Of a stretch of DNA of 22,716 nt, positions 6,196 to 13,540 are shown one piece after another. The stretch is taken from positions 1 to 22,716 of the forward strand of contig JANMKR010000007.1 of the NCBI GenBank assembly GCA_031372145.1. The letters are read 5' to 3'. Source of the DNA: CALMEC01 sp031372145. GTDB taxonomy: Bacteria > Actinomycetota > Thermoleophilia > Miltoncostaeales > Miltoncostaeaceae. Within the stretch, counting starts at the first letter, position 1. The number at the start of each line of letters is the position of its first letter. The notes under the pieces were generated by a model. The model worked only from the letters and a program-made list of their open reading frames with translations. It ran no database searches and was not told where the DNA came from. A program made the position numbers and the translations under genes.

Positions 6196-6669
6196 ATGAC
6201 CGACGATCGATCACACCTGGATGAACACGGCCACGCGCGCATGGTCGGTGTCGGCCACAAGCCGGTGCAGCTGCGCAGGGCGCGCGCGCAAGCCCAGGTC
6301 CGCATGACCCCTGCCGCAGCGCAGGCCATCAGCGACGGCGCGCTGCCAAAAGGGGACGCCGCCGCGGTCGCACGCATCGCCGGGATCATGGGCGCGAAGC
6401 GCACGTCCGATCTGATCCCGCTATGTCATCCGCTGCCCATCGAACGGGTGGCGGTCGACGTGTCGACGGCACCCGATGAGGGACTCGTGACGATCGCGGC
6501 GACCGTGGAGACGTCGGCCAAGACCGGCGTCGAGATGGAAGCGCTGACCGCGGCGGCAGTTGCCGCGCTTGCAATCTACGACATGGTCAAGGGAGTCGAC
6601 CGAGGCGTCGAGATCCTTGGCGTGCGGTTGCTCGAGAAGACCAAGACGGATATCGCCGAGGCGTCGTGA
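6196..6669 (+). CDS. moaC: Cyclic pyranopterin monophosphate synthase MoaC
   Basis: MoaC converts the 3',8-cyclo-GTP made by MoaA to cyclic pyranopterin monophosphate, the first pterin intermediate of molybdenum cofactor synthesis. The 157-aa product has MVGVGHKPVQLRRARAQAQV at the N-terminus, then LPKGDAAAVARIAGIMGAKR, TSDLIPLCHPLPIERVAVDV, KTGVEMEALTAAAVAAL and YDMVKGVDRGVEI. The KGD and catalytic Lys/Asp segments are intact. ATG 6196 has a GAGG just before it; an in-frame ATG at 6187 is possible, and the longer open frame upstream overlaps otsA and is not credible. The gene overlaps mogA by 4 nt. Confidence 0.95.
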   Translation: MTDDRSHLDEHGHARMVGVGHKPVQLRRARAQAQVRMTPAAAQAISDGALPKGDAAAVARIAGIMGAKRTSDLIPLCHPLPIERVAVDVSTAPDEGLVTIAATVETSAKTGVEMEALTAAAVAALAIYDMVKGVDRGVEILGVRLLEKTKTDIAEAS

Positions 6670-7175
6670 ACCTCGCCATCGTCACGGTCTCGACCCGTGC
6701 CGCCGCCGGCGTCTACGAAGATCGCTCCGGCGACCGACTCGTCGCCCTCGCTGCCGGCGCCGGCCACATCGTCGTCCGGCGTGAGCTGGTGCCCGACGGC
6801 GAGGCAGACCTGGCCGAGTTGCTCGAGGCGCTCTGCCGCGATCCGGACATCGAGTTGGTGGTGACCACCGGCGGCACCGGACTGACTCCGAACGACCGCA
6901 CCCCCGAGGCGACCGCGGCCGTCTGCGAGCGCCTGGTGCCAGGCATCGGTGAGGCGATCCGCAATGCCTCCGTCGCGACCGTTCCCCACGCGATGCTCTC
7001 CCGCGGGATCGCCGGCATCCGTCAGGGCACGCTGATCGTCAACCTGCCGGGATCGCCCGGGGGGGCCGCGGACGGATGGGACGTCATCGCAATCGTTGCC
7101 GAACACGCGATCTCGCAAATCCGGGGCGGCGATCATCCCCGTCCCGAGCCCTCGGTCCCGACCGACGGCGTTTGA
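6666..7175 (+). CDS. mogA: Molybdopterin adenylyltransferase, MogA/MoaB family
   Basis: This adenylylates molybdopterin so that MoeA can insert the metal. The 169-aa product begins at a GTG overlapping the moaC stop as GTGA, which indicates translational coupling. The MoCF-binding fold is clear: IVTVSTRAAAGVYEDRSGDRL, then VVTTGGTGLTPNDRTPEAT (the MPT-binding loop), ending in IVNLPGSPGGA. MogA and MoaB types cannot be separated by eye; the TTGGTGL and LPGSP motifs are shared. It ends convergent with the diguanylate cyclase gene, leaving 36 bp in which I saw no hairpin terminator. Confidence 0.92.
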   Translation: MNLAIVTVSTRAAAGVYEDRSGDRLVALAAGAGHIVVRRELVPDGEADLAELLEALCRDPDIELVVTTGGTGLTPNDRTPEATAAVCERLVPGIGEAIRNASVATVPHAMLSRGIAGIRQGTLIVNLPGSPGGAADGWDVIAIVAEHAISQIRGGDHPRPEPSVPTDGV

Positions 7176-7211
7176 CGCTCGCGCGCGGTCCCGAATTCGG
7201 TCGTCAGGTCG

Positions 7212-8246
7212 TCAGCACGCTCGCAGGTCGACGGCCCACGACGATCCAGGCGTCTTCTTCATCAGCGACTTCATCTCGGTTGCGACCACCACCGTCTCGG
7301 CGTAGTGCGAGAACGCACGTCGCTCGGTCGTGACCACGCCGATCGAGATGGCGACGATCGGGAACCGCTGCAGCTCACCGCGGCGACTCAACGTCTCGAT
7401 GTATCCCCGGACACGGTCGATCTCGTCGTATGCGCCCAGGATTTCGGCGTCGAACCGTGCGATCACGGACTCCGCGACCGCTCGCTCATGACCGAGTTCG
7501 GCGATCGCGACGAAGTCGTCGCCGCCGATGTGGCCGACGAACGGGTGATTGCCGCCATGATCGACCGTGGTCGTTTGCAACACCCGCGCGGTCATCTGGA
7601 TGACGCGATCCCCTCTCAGGAACCCGTACTTGTCGTTGTAGGCCTTGAAGTTGTCCAGGTCGCAATACAGGAGCGCGAAGTCCGCCTGCCCCCGAATGCG
7701 CAGTTCCATCTCCTCCTGGAAATGGATGCTGCCGGGCAGTCCGGTCAGTGGTGATTGCGCGCGGAGCATCTTGGCCCGACGCAACGCCCCCCTGATGCGG
7801 GCGAGGAGCTCGTCGACATCGAATGGCTTGACGATGTAGTCGTCGGCACCAGCCTCAAACCCCTCCAACTTCGCCGCGGAGTTGCCCTGGGCGGTGACGA
7901 GGATGATGGTCGCGCCCGCGGTGCGGGGGTCCTGCCGCAGCCGGTGGGTCAGCTGAACGCCGTCGAGCACCGGCATCATCACGTCGGCCAGAACGACGTC
8001 GGGACACTGTTCGCACGCCATTTCCAGTGCCTGTCCCCCGTCGCTGGCGACGCGGACGCTGAATCCGGCGTTCGTGAGCTCCATCTCGAGCAGGCGCGCC
8101 ATCGTGGGCGAGTCGTCAACGACGAGAATCCGGGCGGCGGCACATTCGAGCTGTTGGTCGACAACGGCCTCCATCAGTGGGTCCGACCGGGCGGCAGGGG
8201 TTTCGCGGAGTGTGCTCACAAGGGGTGTATCGGCAACGGGACACAT
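7212..8246 (-). CDS. Response regulator with GGDEF-type (GGDDF) diguanylate cyclase domain; WspR-like
   Basis: An N-terminal receiver domain begins at RILVVDDSP, has its phospho-acceptor in VVLADVMMP and the conserved lysine in YIVKPF. A GGDEF domain follows: LTGLPGS, YCDLDNFKAYNDKYGFLRGD, then HIGGDDFV at the active site (codons 7512-7526). GGDEF enzymes make cyclic di-GMP from two GTP, here presumably controlled by phosphorylation. The fourth active-site residue is Asp in place of the usual Glu, and no RxxD inhibitory site precedes it. The gene is divergent from cheW-cheR-cheW-cheA-cheB, the arrangement expected of a WspR-type output. The start is unsure: ATG 8246 is used, with TTG 8267, GTG 8219 and ATG 8174 possible; none has a good Shine-Dalgarno sequence. 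Whether it is catalytically active is not certain. Confidence 0.88.
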   Translation of the reverse strand: MCPVADTPLVSTLRETPAARSDPLMEAVVDQQLECAAARILVVDDSPTMARLLEMELTNAGFSVRVASDGGQALEMACEQCPDVVLADVMMPVLDGVQLTHRLRQDPRTAGATIILVTAQGNSAAKLEGFEAGADDYIVKPFDVDELLARIRGALRRAKMLRAQSPLTGLPGSIHFQEEMELRIRGQADFALLYCDLDNFKAYNDKYGFLRGDRVIQMTARVLQTTTVDHGGNHPFVGHIGGDDFVAIAELGHERAVAESVIARFDAEILGAYDEIDRVRGYIETLSRRGELQRFPIVAISIGVVTTERRAFSHYAETVVVATEMKSLMKKTPGSSWAVDLRAC

Positions 8247-8388
8247 GGGATCAAGCGAATCGTGCAACTCGTCCCGATGGCGACCGCCGTGGTCGTCGCA
8301 TCCGCCGCGATGTGGAGGCGCACAGCGGGGTTCCCAGCCCGACCGGCGTCGGCGCGGTCACACCGGCGCGAGGGTCAAGGCCACCCGT

Positions 8389-8919
8389 GTGACGGCCGAT
8401 AGACAGGTGCCAACCACGCGGGCAGACGGGGCGCACCAGGTGAGGTTTGACGCGGCATCCACCGAGAGATTCGACGCAGACGGAACGCGGTTCATCACGT
8501 TCCGTCTCGGCGACGTTGCGCACGCGCTCCTGGCCGACGACGTCCGCGAGGTGCTCGCGATGGTCCTGATCACACCGCTTCCCGACGCTCCTGCGTGGCT
8601 GACCGGGGTCATCAACCTGCGCGGCCAGATCATTCCCGTCATTGACCTGCGCAAGCGCATCGGGGTCGAGGCACGCGCGGTGGATCTGGGCACGCCGATT
8701 CTCGTCGTCGATCACGGTGGACGCTCGATCGGACTCATCGCCGACGCCATCGACCAGATCATCACCGTCCCGTCGTCGTCCATCCAGGCGCCGGACGAGC
8801 TGGTACGCCAGTCGCGTCTGGTGGTGGCGGTCGTCCAGCACGGCTCGCGGCTGATGGTGGTCATGGACCTCGACGCGGTCTGCTCAGGAGCCGAGCAGTT
8901 CACGGCGCTCCCAGCGTGA
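8389..8919 (+). CDS. cheW: Chemosensory coupling protein CheW (first of two; WspB-like position)
   Basis: CheW bridges receptors and the CheA kinase. The 176-aa product has a short unstructured N-terminus, then the CheW fold: FITFRLGDVAHALLADDVREVL, ITPLPDAPAWLTGVINLRGQIIPVIDLRKR (the hallmark NLRGxxxPVIDLR), and IGLIADAIDQIITV. GTG 8389 is chosen because AAGG lies 6 nt before it; GTG 8407 or 8440 are alternatives, and the frame's upstream extension overlaps the divergent gene. The stop overlaps the cheR GTG as GTGA. It opens a five-gene chemosensory run. The 142 bp to the divergent cyclase gene presumably hold both promoters, but I could not pick convincing boxes. Confidence 0.93.
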   Translation: MTADRQVPTTRADGAHQVRFDAASTERFDADGTRFITFRLGDVAHALLADDVREVLAMVLITPLPDAPAWLTGVINLRGQIIPVIDLRKRIGVEARAVDLGTPILVVDHGGRSIGLIADAIDQIITVPSSSIQAPDELVRQSRLVVAVVQHGSRLMVVMDLDAVCSGAEQFTALPA

Positions 8920-10436
8920 CCGTCGCCGCATCCCAACCGTCGATCGGCGATGCCGATCTGACCCGCCTGAGCCACCTGGTGCGCGACGTGAGTGGGTTGG
9001 AGTTCCCGGATTCACGGCGCCCCAACCTGGCGCGGGCGGCGGAGCGGGCCGTCACGGTCCACGGTCTGCGCCGGGCGGGTGCGCTCCACGACTTCCTGCG
9101 CGACGGTGCGCACCGGCTGGAGTTGGAGGCCTTCATCGCATCGCTGACGATCGGCGAGACGCACTTCTTCCGCAACCGGCCACAGCTGGACGCACTTCGC
9201 CGGCACGTGCTGCCGCAGATCATCGCGCGCCGGTCGGGCGAGCGGCGCCTGCGGATTTGGAGTGCCGGATGTGCAACCGGCGAAGAGGCGTACTCACTGG
9301 CGATGCTGATCGACATCCTGTTGCCTCGGCGCGACGGCTGGAACGTCTTGATCCTGGCCACCGACATCAACAAGGACTCGCTCGAAAAGGCGCAGAGCGG
9401 CCGGTATGGACAGTGGTCGTTTCGGCAGGTCCCCCAGGAGATCCAGTCCCGCTATTTCGACAAGGACGGCCGCGACTTCCACCTGTCCCCGCACATTCGC
9501 GACATGGTGACGTTCAGCTACCTCAACCTGGTCGAGGATTCCTATCCGTCGCTGGTCTCGAACACCCAGGCCATGGACCTGATCCTCTGCCGCAACGTCC
9601 TGATCTATTTTCGCGAGGAGACGATCAACGGCGTCGTCACGCGACTCGACGAGTGCCTTGCGCCACAGGGCTGGATGGTCGCCGGCCATGCGGAGTCGCC
9701 CATGCCGATCTTCCGCGAGCGCTTCGTCGCCCGCGACTTCCCGATGGCGGTCTGCTACCAAAAACGTGACGCCGCCGAACTCCGACACGACGAGAAGTCG
9801 GCCGCGGCACCTCGCGTCCCCCGCGCCGTCGCACACCCCGCCGTCGCCAGAGCACCTCGGATCGCCGCGGCGACCCCCGCAAACCGGCCGTTCCCCGCAC
9901 CACCAGCCGACGCCACACCACAACACGACCCGCCGCAACGGGCGGTCGCCGCGTGGCGCTCAGGCCGCGTCGCCGATGCGCTGGAAATTCTCGATCGATT
10001 CGCCGAGGCAGACGTCACAGACCCCACCGGCCCGTATGTGAAGGCGAAGATCCTTGCCAGCCTGGTCCGCCTGGATGAGGCACACGTCGCGATCCTGGTG
10101 GCGATCCAACGCGCCCCGGTTCACGCCCCGAGCCACTCTCTCCACGGTCTGATCCTGCAGGAACAAGACCGGCCGGCCGAGGCGCTCGACGCCTTGCGCC
10201 GCGCCGTCTACCTGGATCCCGGACTTGCCCTGGGACGGTTTTCGCTGGCGGTCTTGTTCGCCGCAACAGGGCAGGCGTCGCGGGCCGCGAAGGAGCTTGA
10301 CACCCTGACCCGGCTCCTGGACGATCGGGACCGGGAGGAGTTGATCGACGACGGCGACGGCGTCACCGTCGGCCGGTTGCTCGAGCTGGTCGCGGTCCAT
10401 CGCGACCTGATGTGCACGGACGGAAGGCGGGCGTGA
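8916..10436 (+). CDS. cheR: CheR methyltransferase with C-terminal TPR extension (WspC-like)
   Basis: CheR uses S-adenosylmethionine to methylate glutamates on chemoreceptors. Residues 10-70 form the helical N-terminal domain. The catalytic domain runs to about 285 with TIGETHFFRN, RIWSAGCATGEEAYSLAM (SAM-binding), LATDINKDSLEKA and MDLILCRNVLIYF. A Pro/Ala-rich linker (about 295-345) joins a region of TPR-like helices (about 345-470), including AVAAWRSGRVADALEIL, HSLHGLILQEQDRPAEALDAL and ALGRFSLAVLFAATGQASRAA. CheR with C-terminal TPRs is typical of Wsp, Frz and other alternative pathways and not of flagellar ones. At 506 aa it is nearly twice the length of a plain CheR. GTGA overlaps couple it to the cheW genes on both sides. 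Confidence 0.95.
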   Translation: MTVAASQPSIGDADLTRLSHLVRDVSGLEFPDSRRPNLARAAERAVTVHGLRRAGALHDFLRDGAHRLELEAFIASLTIGETHFFRNRPQLDALRRHVLPQIIARRSGERRLRIWSAGCATGEEAYSLAMLIDILLPRRDGWNVLILATDINKDSLEKAQSGRYGQWSFRQVPQEIQSRYFDKDGRDFHLSPHIRDMVTFSYLNLVEDSYPSLVSNTQAMDLILCRNVLIYFREETINGVVTRLDECLAPQGWMVAGHAESPMPIFRERFVARDFPMAVCYQKRDAAELRHDEKSAAAPRVPRAVAHPAVARAPRIAAATPANRPFPAPPADATPQHDPPQRAVAAWRSGRVADALEILDRFAEADVTDPTGPYVKAKILASLVRLDEAHVAILVAIQRAPVHAPSHSLHGLILQEQDRPAEALDALRRAVYLDPGLALGRFSLAVLFAATGQASRAAKELDTLTRLLDDRDREELIDDGDGVTVGRLLELVAVHRDLMCTDGRRA

Positions 10437-10993
10437 CCGATCACGACGATGCCATGGATCAACGCACCACCGATCCCGCCGAGATCCATCGGATTCTCGG
10501 AGAGCGTGCGGCGGCGCTTGCCCGTGTCGTCGACCACGAGGACCTGGGCGAAACCATCTCGCTCGTCGTGCTCGCCCTGGGGGCGGAGCGCTACGCGATC
10601 AACATCGACCACGTCCGCGAGATCAGGGCGATGGACATCCTGACGCCGCTGCCCGCGACCCCGGTCTTCTGGCTGGGGCTCGTCAACCTGCGCGGCAACC
10701 TCGCGCCTGTGCTCGACCTGCGTCGGTACCTCGCCATCCAGGCGACGGCAGGCTCGGACGCCGCCGCGCAGTTGGTCGTGGTCGAGGCCGCCGGGGTCAG
10801 CGTGGCGCTCAAGGTCGACGACGTCCCGGAGGTCCGCGTCGTGCCGCTGGCGAGTATCGGCCCCTCGCTGGTCGAGGCGAATTCCGAGCGTCCCGACCTG
10901 CAGATCGGCCTGACGGATGATCTGCTCGCCGTCATCGACGTCGCGGCGCTCCTCGGCGATCCGAGCCTCGTCATCCACGACGAGATCGACTGA
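10433..10993 (+). CDS. cheW: Chemosensory coupling protein CheW (second copy; WspD-like position)
   Basis: The 186-aa product has a leading helix (DPAEIHRILGERAAALARVV) and then a CheW fold: ISLVVLALGAERYAINIDHV, LTPLPATPVFWLGLVNLRGN, LAPVLDLRRYL and VALKVDDVPEVRVV. The GTG start at 10433 overlaps the cheR stop as GTGA. It differs clearly from the first CheW, so the two probably make different contacts in the signalling array. Two CheW proteins flanking CheR is the Wsp gene order (wspB-wspC-wspD). Confidence 0.93.
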   Translation: MTDHDDAMDQRTTDPAEIHRILGERAAALARVVDHEDLGETISLVVLALGAERYAINIDHVREIRAMDILTPLPATPVFWLGLVNLRGNLAPVLDLRRYLAIQATAGSDAAAQLVVVEAAGVSVALKVDDVPEVRVVPLASIGPSLVEANSERPDLQIGLTDDLLAVIDVAALLGDPSLVIHDEID

Positions 10994-11064
10994 TCTTCGT
11001 GGGGCTCAGACCGAGAAGGTACTGCGGCGAGGGTCGGCTGCCGATGCTTGCGCAGCAGGACGCC

Positions 11065-11090
11065 AGACCCCGGCGGTCTCCGGCAGACCG
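11065..11090 (+). promoter_or_regulatory. Overlapping alternative hairpins in the cheA leader
   Basis: Three complementary 5-nt arms, AGACC, GGTCT and AGACC, are separated by two identical CCGGC loops. The middle arm can pair with either neighbour but not both. The second hairpin has an extra C-G pair (6 bp) and ends 12 nt before the cheA Shine-Dalgarno sequence. The rest of the 120-nt cheW-cheA gap shows nothing else. Confidence 0.4.
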
Positions 11091-11102
11091 ACCGCGCCTC
11101 CC

Positions 11103-11108
11103 GAGGAG
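11103..11108 (+). promoter_or_regulatory. Shine-Dalgarno sequence of cheA
   Basis: GAGGAG lies 5 nt before the ATG at 11114. It decides the start against an in-frame TTG at 11048 that would add 22 residues without similarity to CheA. Confidence 0.75.
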
Positions 11109-11113
11109 CCTTG

Positions 11114-13537
11114 ATGTCCCCCGCTGACAACGAGTTCATGCGCGAGCTGTTGACCGTCTTTGCCGGGGAGGCAGACGAGCGGCTCGCCGCCATCGACCAG
11201 CGGCTGCTTGCGTTCGAACGCACATCGGCATCCGACGAGCGTCGGTCCCTCCTGCAAGACATCAAACGCGAGCTGCACACGCTCAAAGGCTCGTCCGGAG
11301 CCGTCAACCTGACCGACGCGAGCCGGCTGGCCCATGCATTGGAGCACCTGTTCGACGGCGTCGATCCCGAAGGTCTCACCGACGCAACCACCCTCGACAT
11401 GGCCTCGACGGCCCTGGACGGGCTGCGCCAGGTCATCACGTCCTACGTCGACGATACCGAGCGGACCGTCGACCTGGAGGCGCTCCTGACGACGCTTGCG
11501 CACCTGGATGACCGGGCAGACCCCGTGGGTGCGATCGAGATGGCGCCACGGCCCGCCCCGGCGCCGATCGAGGTCGCGACGACGCCCGACGACGACGACC
11601 ACATGTCCCCGCAGTCGGCGCCCTCCGCCGGGGCACGCGTGGACGACGGTCTCGAGGCCTGGGGACCCGCGGTCGAGTCGCGGGTCAGGCATCCGCCGGA
11701 CGATGAACTCAAGCCACAACGCCGCCCCGGTGGGCAGCAGGCCGACGAGACCGTCAGGCTGACCACGGCGAAGCTGGACTCGCTCATGGCACGGGTCGGC
11801 GAACTCGTCGTCGCCCGAATCGGATGCGAGCGCCGCGTCGACGAAGTGCGCGAGGTCGTCGGGCTCGTCACCAACTTCGAGCAGGCATGGCGTCACGCCC
11901 GCCCCCAGTTCCTCGACATCATCGGCGCCCTTGAGCACGGCTCCGACGAATCCGCGGTCGACACGGCAGTCGCCCGTGATATCCGCGCCTTGGGGCCGCT
12001 GATCGAGCAGAACGACCTGATGTTGGAGTCACTGTCGTCACAGCTTCGTTCCCTGCGCGAGAACCTCGAGGGCGATGAACGCCGCTTCGGGCAGGTCACG
12101 AGCGATCTCGAGGACGAGGTCCGCCGGACGCGGATGTTGCCCATCGCGACGATCTTCGACCCGTTTCGCAGGATCGTCCGCGACCTGTGCCGGACCCTTG
12201 GCAAGGAATGCGAGTTGGTCATCCACGGCGGTGACACCGAGGTCGACCGCTCCGTACTCGAACAGATGCGCGCACCGCTGACGCATTTGATTCGCAATTG
12301 CCTTGACCACGGCATGGAACCGCCTGGTCTGCGCGAGATGGGCGGGAAGCCGCGTGCGGGCACCATCCGGCTCGCCGCGAGCGAGCGTGGCGGGACGCTG
12401 CACCTGTCGGTGACCGATGACGGCGGCGGCATCGACATCGAGAAGGTGCGCACCGGGGCGCTTGCGTCCGAATTGGTGTCCCCCGAGCAGATGCGGACAC
12501 TGACCGACCGCGACTGCCTGCGGCTGATCTTCCGTTCGGGGCTCTCCACGAGCGCCGCGGTGACCGACATCTCAGGTCGCGGCGTCGGACTCGACGTCGT
12601 TCGCGAAACCGTGGAGCGCCTGCACGGGATCATCGACCTGTCGAGCGAACTCGGCATCGGCACGACGTTCACGATGAGCCTGCCCCTGTCGGTCGCAACG
12701 ACCCAAAGCCTGTTGATCAAGGTGTCCCACCACACCTTCGCACTGCCCATCAGCACCGTCAGCCGGATCGTCCAGATCGCCGATGAGGACATCCAACGGG
12801 CACAGGGTCGCGAGATGATCGTCATCAACGACGGGCCCGTCGTGCTGACCCGCCTTGAGGACGTGCTGCAGTTGACCACCCTCGACTCCGACATCCGGGC
12901 CCGGGGACGCAAGCCCGCCATCATCGTCGGTCAGGGCGAGCGTCGATTCGCGTTGCTCGTCGACGAGTTGATCGGTACCCAAGACATCGTCGTCAAGCCC
13001 CTGCCACGTCCGTTCGTACGTGTCCGCCACACCGCCGGCGCGACCGCCCTGAGCACGGGCGAGGTCATCATCGTCCTCAACGCGTCCGACCTGATTCGCA
13101 CCGCGGTCAGGACCGCCGTCAGGATCGATGCCCCGACGGTGCGGCGCGCGCGGGACGACAACACCCCACGGACCGGGGGAACCGTTCTGGTGGTCGACGA
13201 CTCGATCGTCACGAGAATGCTCGAAAAGAGCATCCTCGAGGCTGCCGGATACACGGTCAAGGTCGCCGCAGACGGCCTTGAGGCGTGGAAGAGCCTCGAA
13301 CACGAGACCGTCGACGTGATCGTGTCGGATGTCAACATGCCCAACATGGACGGGCTTGCACTCACGTCGCGGGTGCGATCGGGCGCACGGACGAAGGACA
13401 TTCCCGTCGTGATCGTTACGTCGCTGGACGCCTCCGACGATCACGCTCGGGCGATGGATGCCGGCGCGGACGCGTACATCGTCAAGAGCAGCTTCAGCCA
13501 GGAACGCCTGCTGGAGACCGTCGGTCGACTCATATAG
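11114..13537 (+). CDS. cheA: Hybrid chemosensory histidine kinase CheA with C-terminal receiver (WspE/FrzE-like)
   Basis: CheA phosphorylates itself on the Hpt domain and passes phosphate to receiver domains. Of 807 aa, the Hpt domain is about 5-135 with His55 in IKRELHTLKGSSGAVN. A disordered Pro/Asp-rich linker follows (about 140-210), with no P2 CheY-binding domain visible. The dimerisation domain (VRLTTAKLDSLMARVGELVV, about 215 on) is long. The ATP-binding domain has LTHLIRNCLDHG (N box), VTDDGGGID (G1) and TDISGRGVGLDVV (G2). A CheW-like P5 domain covers about 530-660, and a receiver runs from about 690 (TVLVVDDSIVT, phospho-Asp in VIVSDVNMP, Lys in YIVKSS). The fused receiver may act as a phosphate sink or as output. 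All catalytic boxes are intact. cheB starts 3 nt downstream. Confidence 0.95.
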   Translation: MSPADNEFMRELLTVFAGEADERLAAIDQRLLAFERTSASDERRSLLQDIKRELHTLKGSSGAVNLTDASRLAHALEHLFDGVDPEGLTDATTLDMASTALDGLRQVITSYVDDTERTVDLEALLTTLAHLDDRADPVGAIEMAPRPAPAPIEVATTPDDDDHMSPQSAPSAGARVDDGLEAWGPAVESRVRHPPDDELKPQRRPGGQQADETVRLTTAKLDSLMARVGELVVARIGCERRVDEVREVVGLVTNFEQAWRHARPQFLDIIGALEHGSDESAVDTAVARDIRALGPLIEQNDLMLESLSSQLRSLRENLEGDERRFGQVTSDLEDEVRRTRMLPIATIFDPFRRIVRDLCRTLGKECELVIHGGDTEVDRSVLEQMRAPLTHLIRNCLDHGMEPPGLREMGGKPRAGTIRLAASERGGTLHLSVTDDGGGIDIEKVRTGALASELVSPEQMRTLTDRDCLRLIFRSGLSTSAAVTDISGRGVGLDVVRETVERLHGIIDLSSELGIGTTFTMSLPLSVATTQSLLIKVSHHTFALPISTVSRIVQIADEDIQRAQGREMIVINDGPVVLTRLEDVLQLTTLDSDIRARGRKPAIIVGQGERRFALLVDELIGTQDIVVKPLPRPFVRVRHTAGATALSTGEVIIVLNASDLIRTAVRTAVRIDAPTVRRARDDNTPRTGGTVLVVDDSIVTRMLEKSILEAAGYTVKVAADGLEAWKSLEHETVDVIVSDVNMPNMDGLALTSRVRSGARTKDIPVVIVTSLDASDDHARAMDAGADAYIVKSSFSQERLLETVGRLI

Positions 13538-13540
13538 CGC

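Noticed and set aside
4455..6404. 649-codon open frame antisense to otsA
   Set aside because: Long antisense frames are expected opposite high-GC genes. Its protein is Arg/His/Val-rich without motifs, and it runs through repeat array 2.
8268..8388. Weak inverted repeat (CGACC/GGTCG) between the cyclase and cheW as an operator
   Set aside because: Five-bp arms in such GC-rich DNA are expected by chance.
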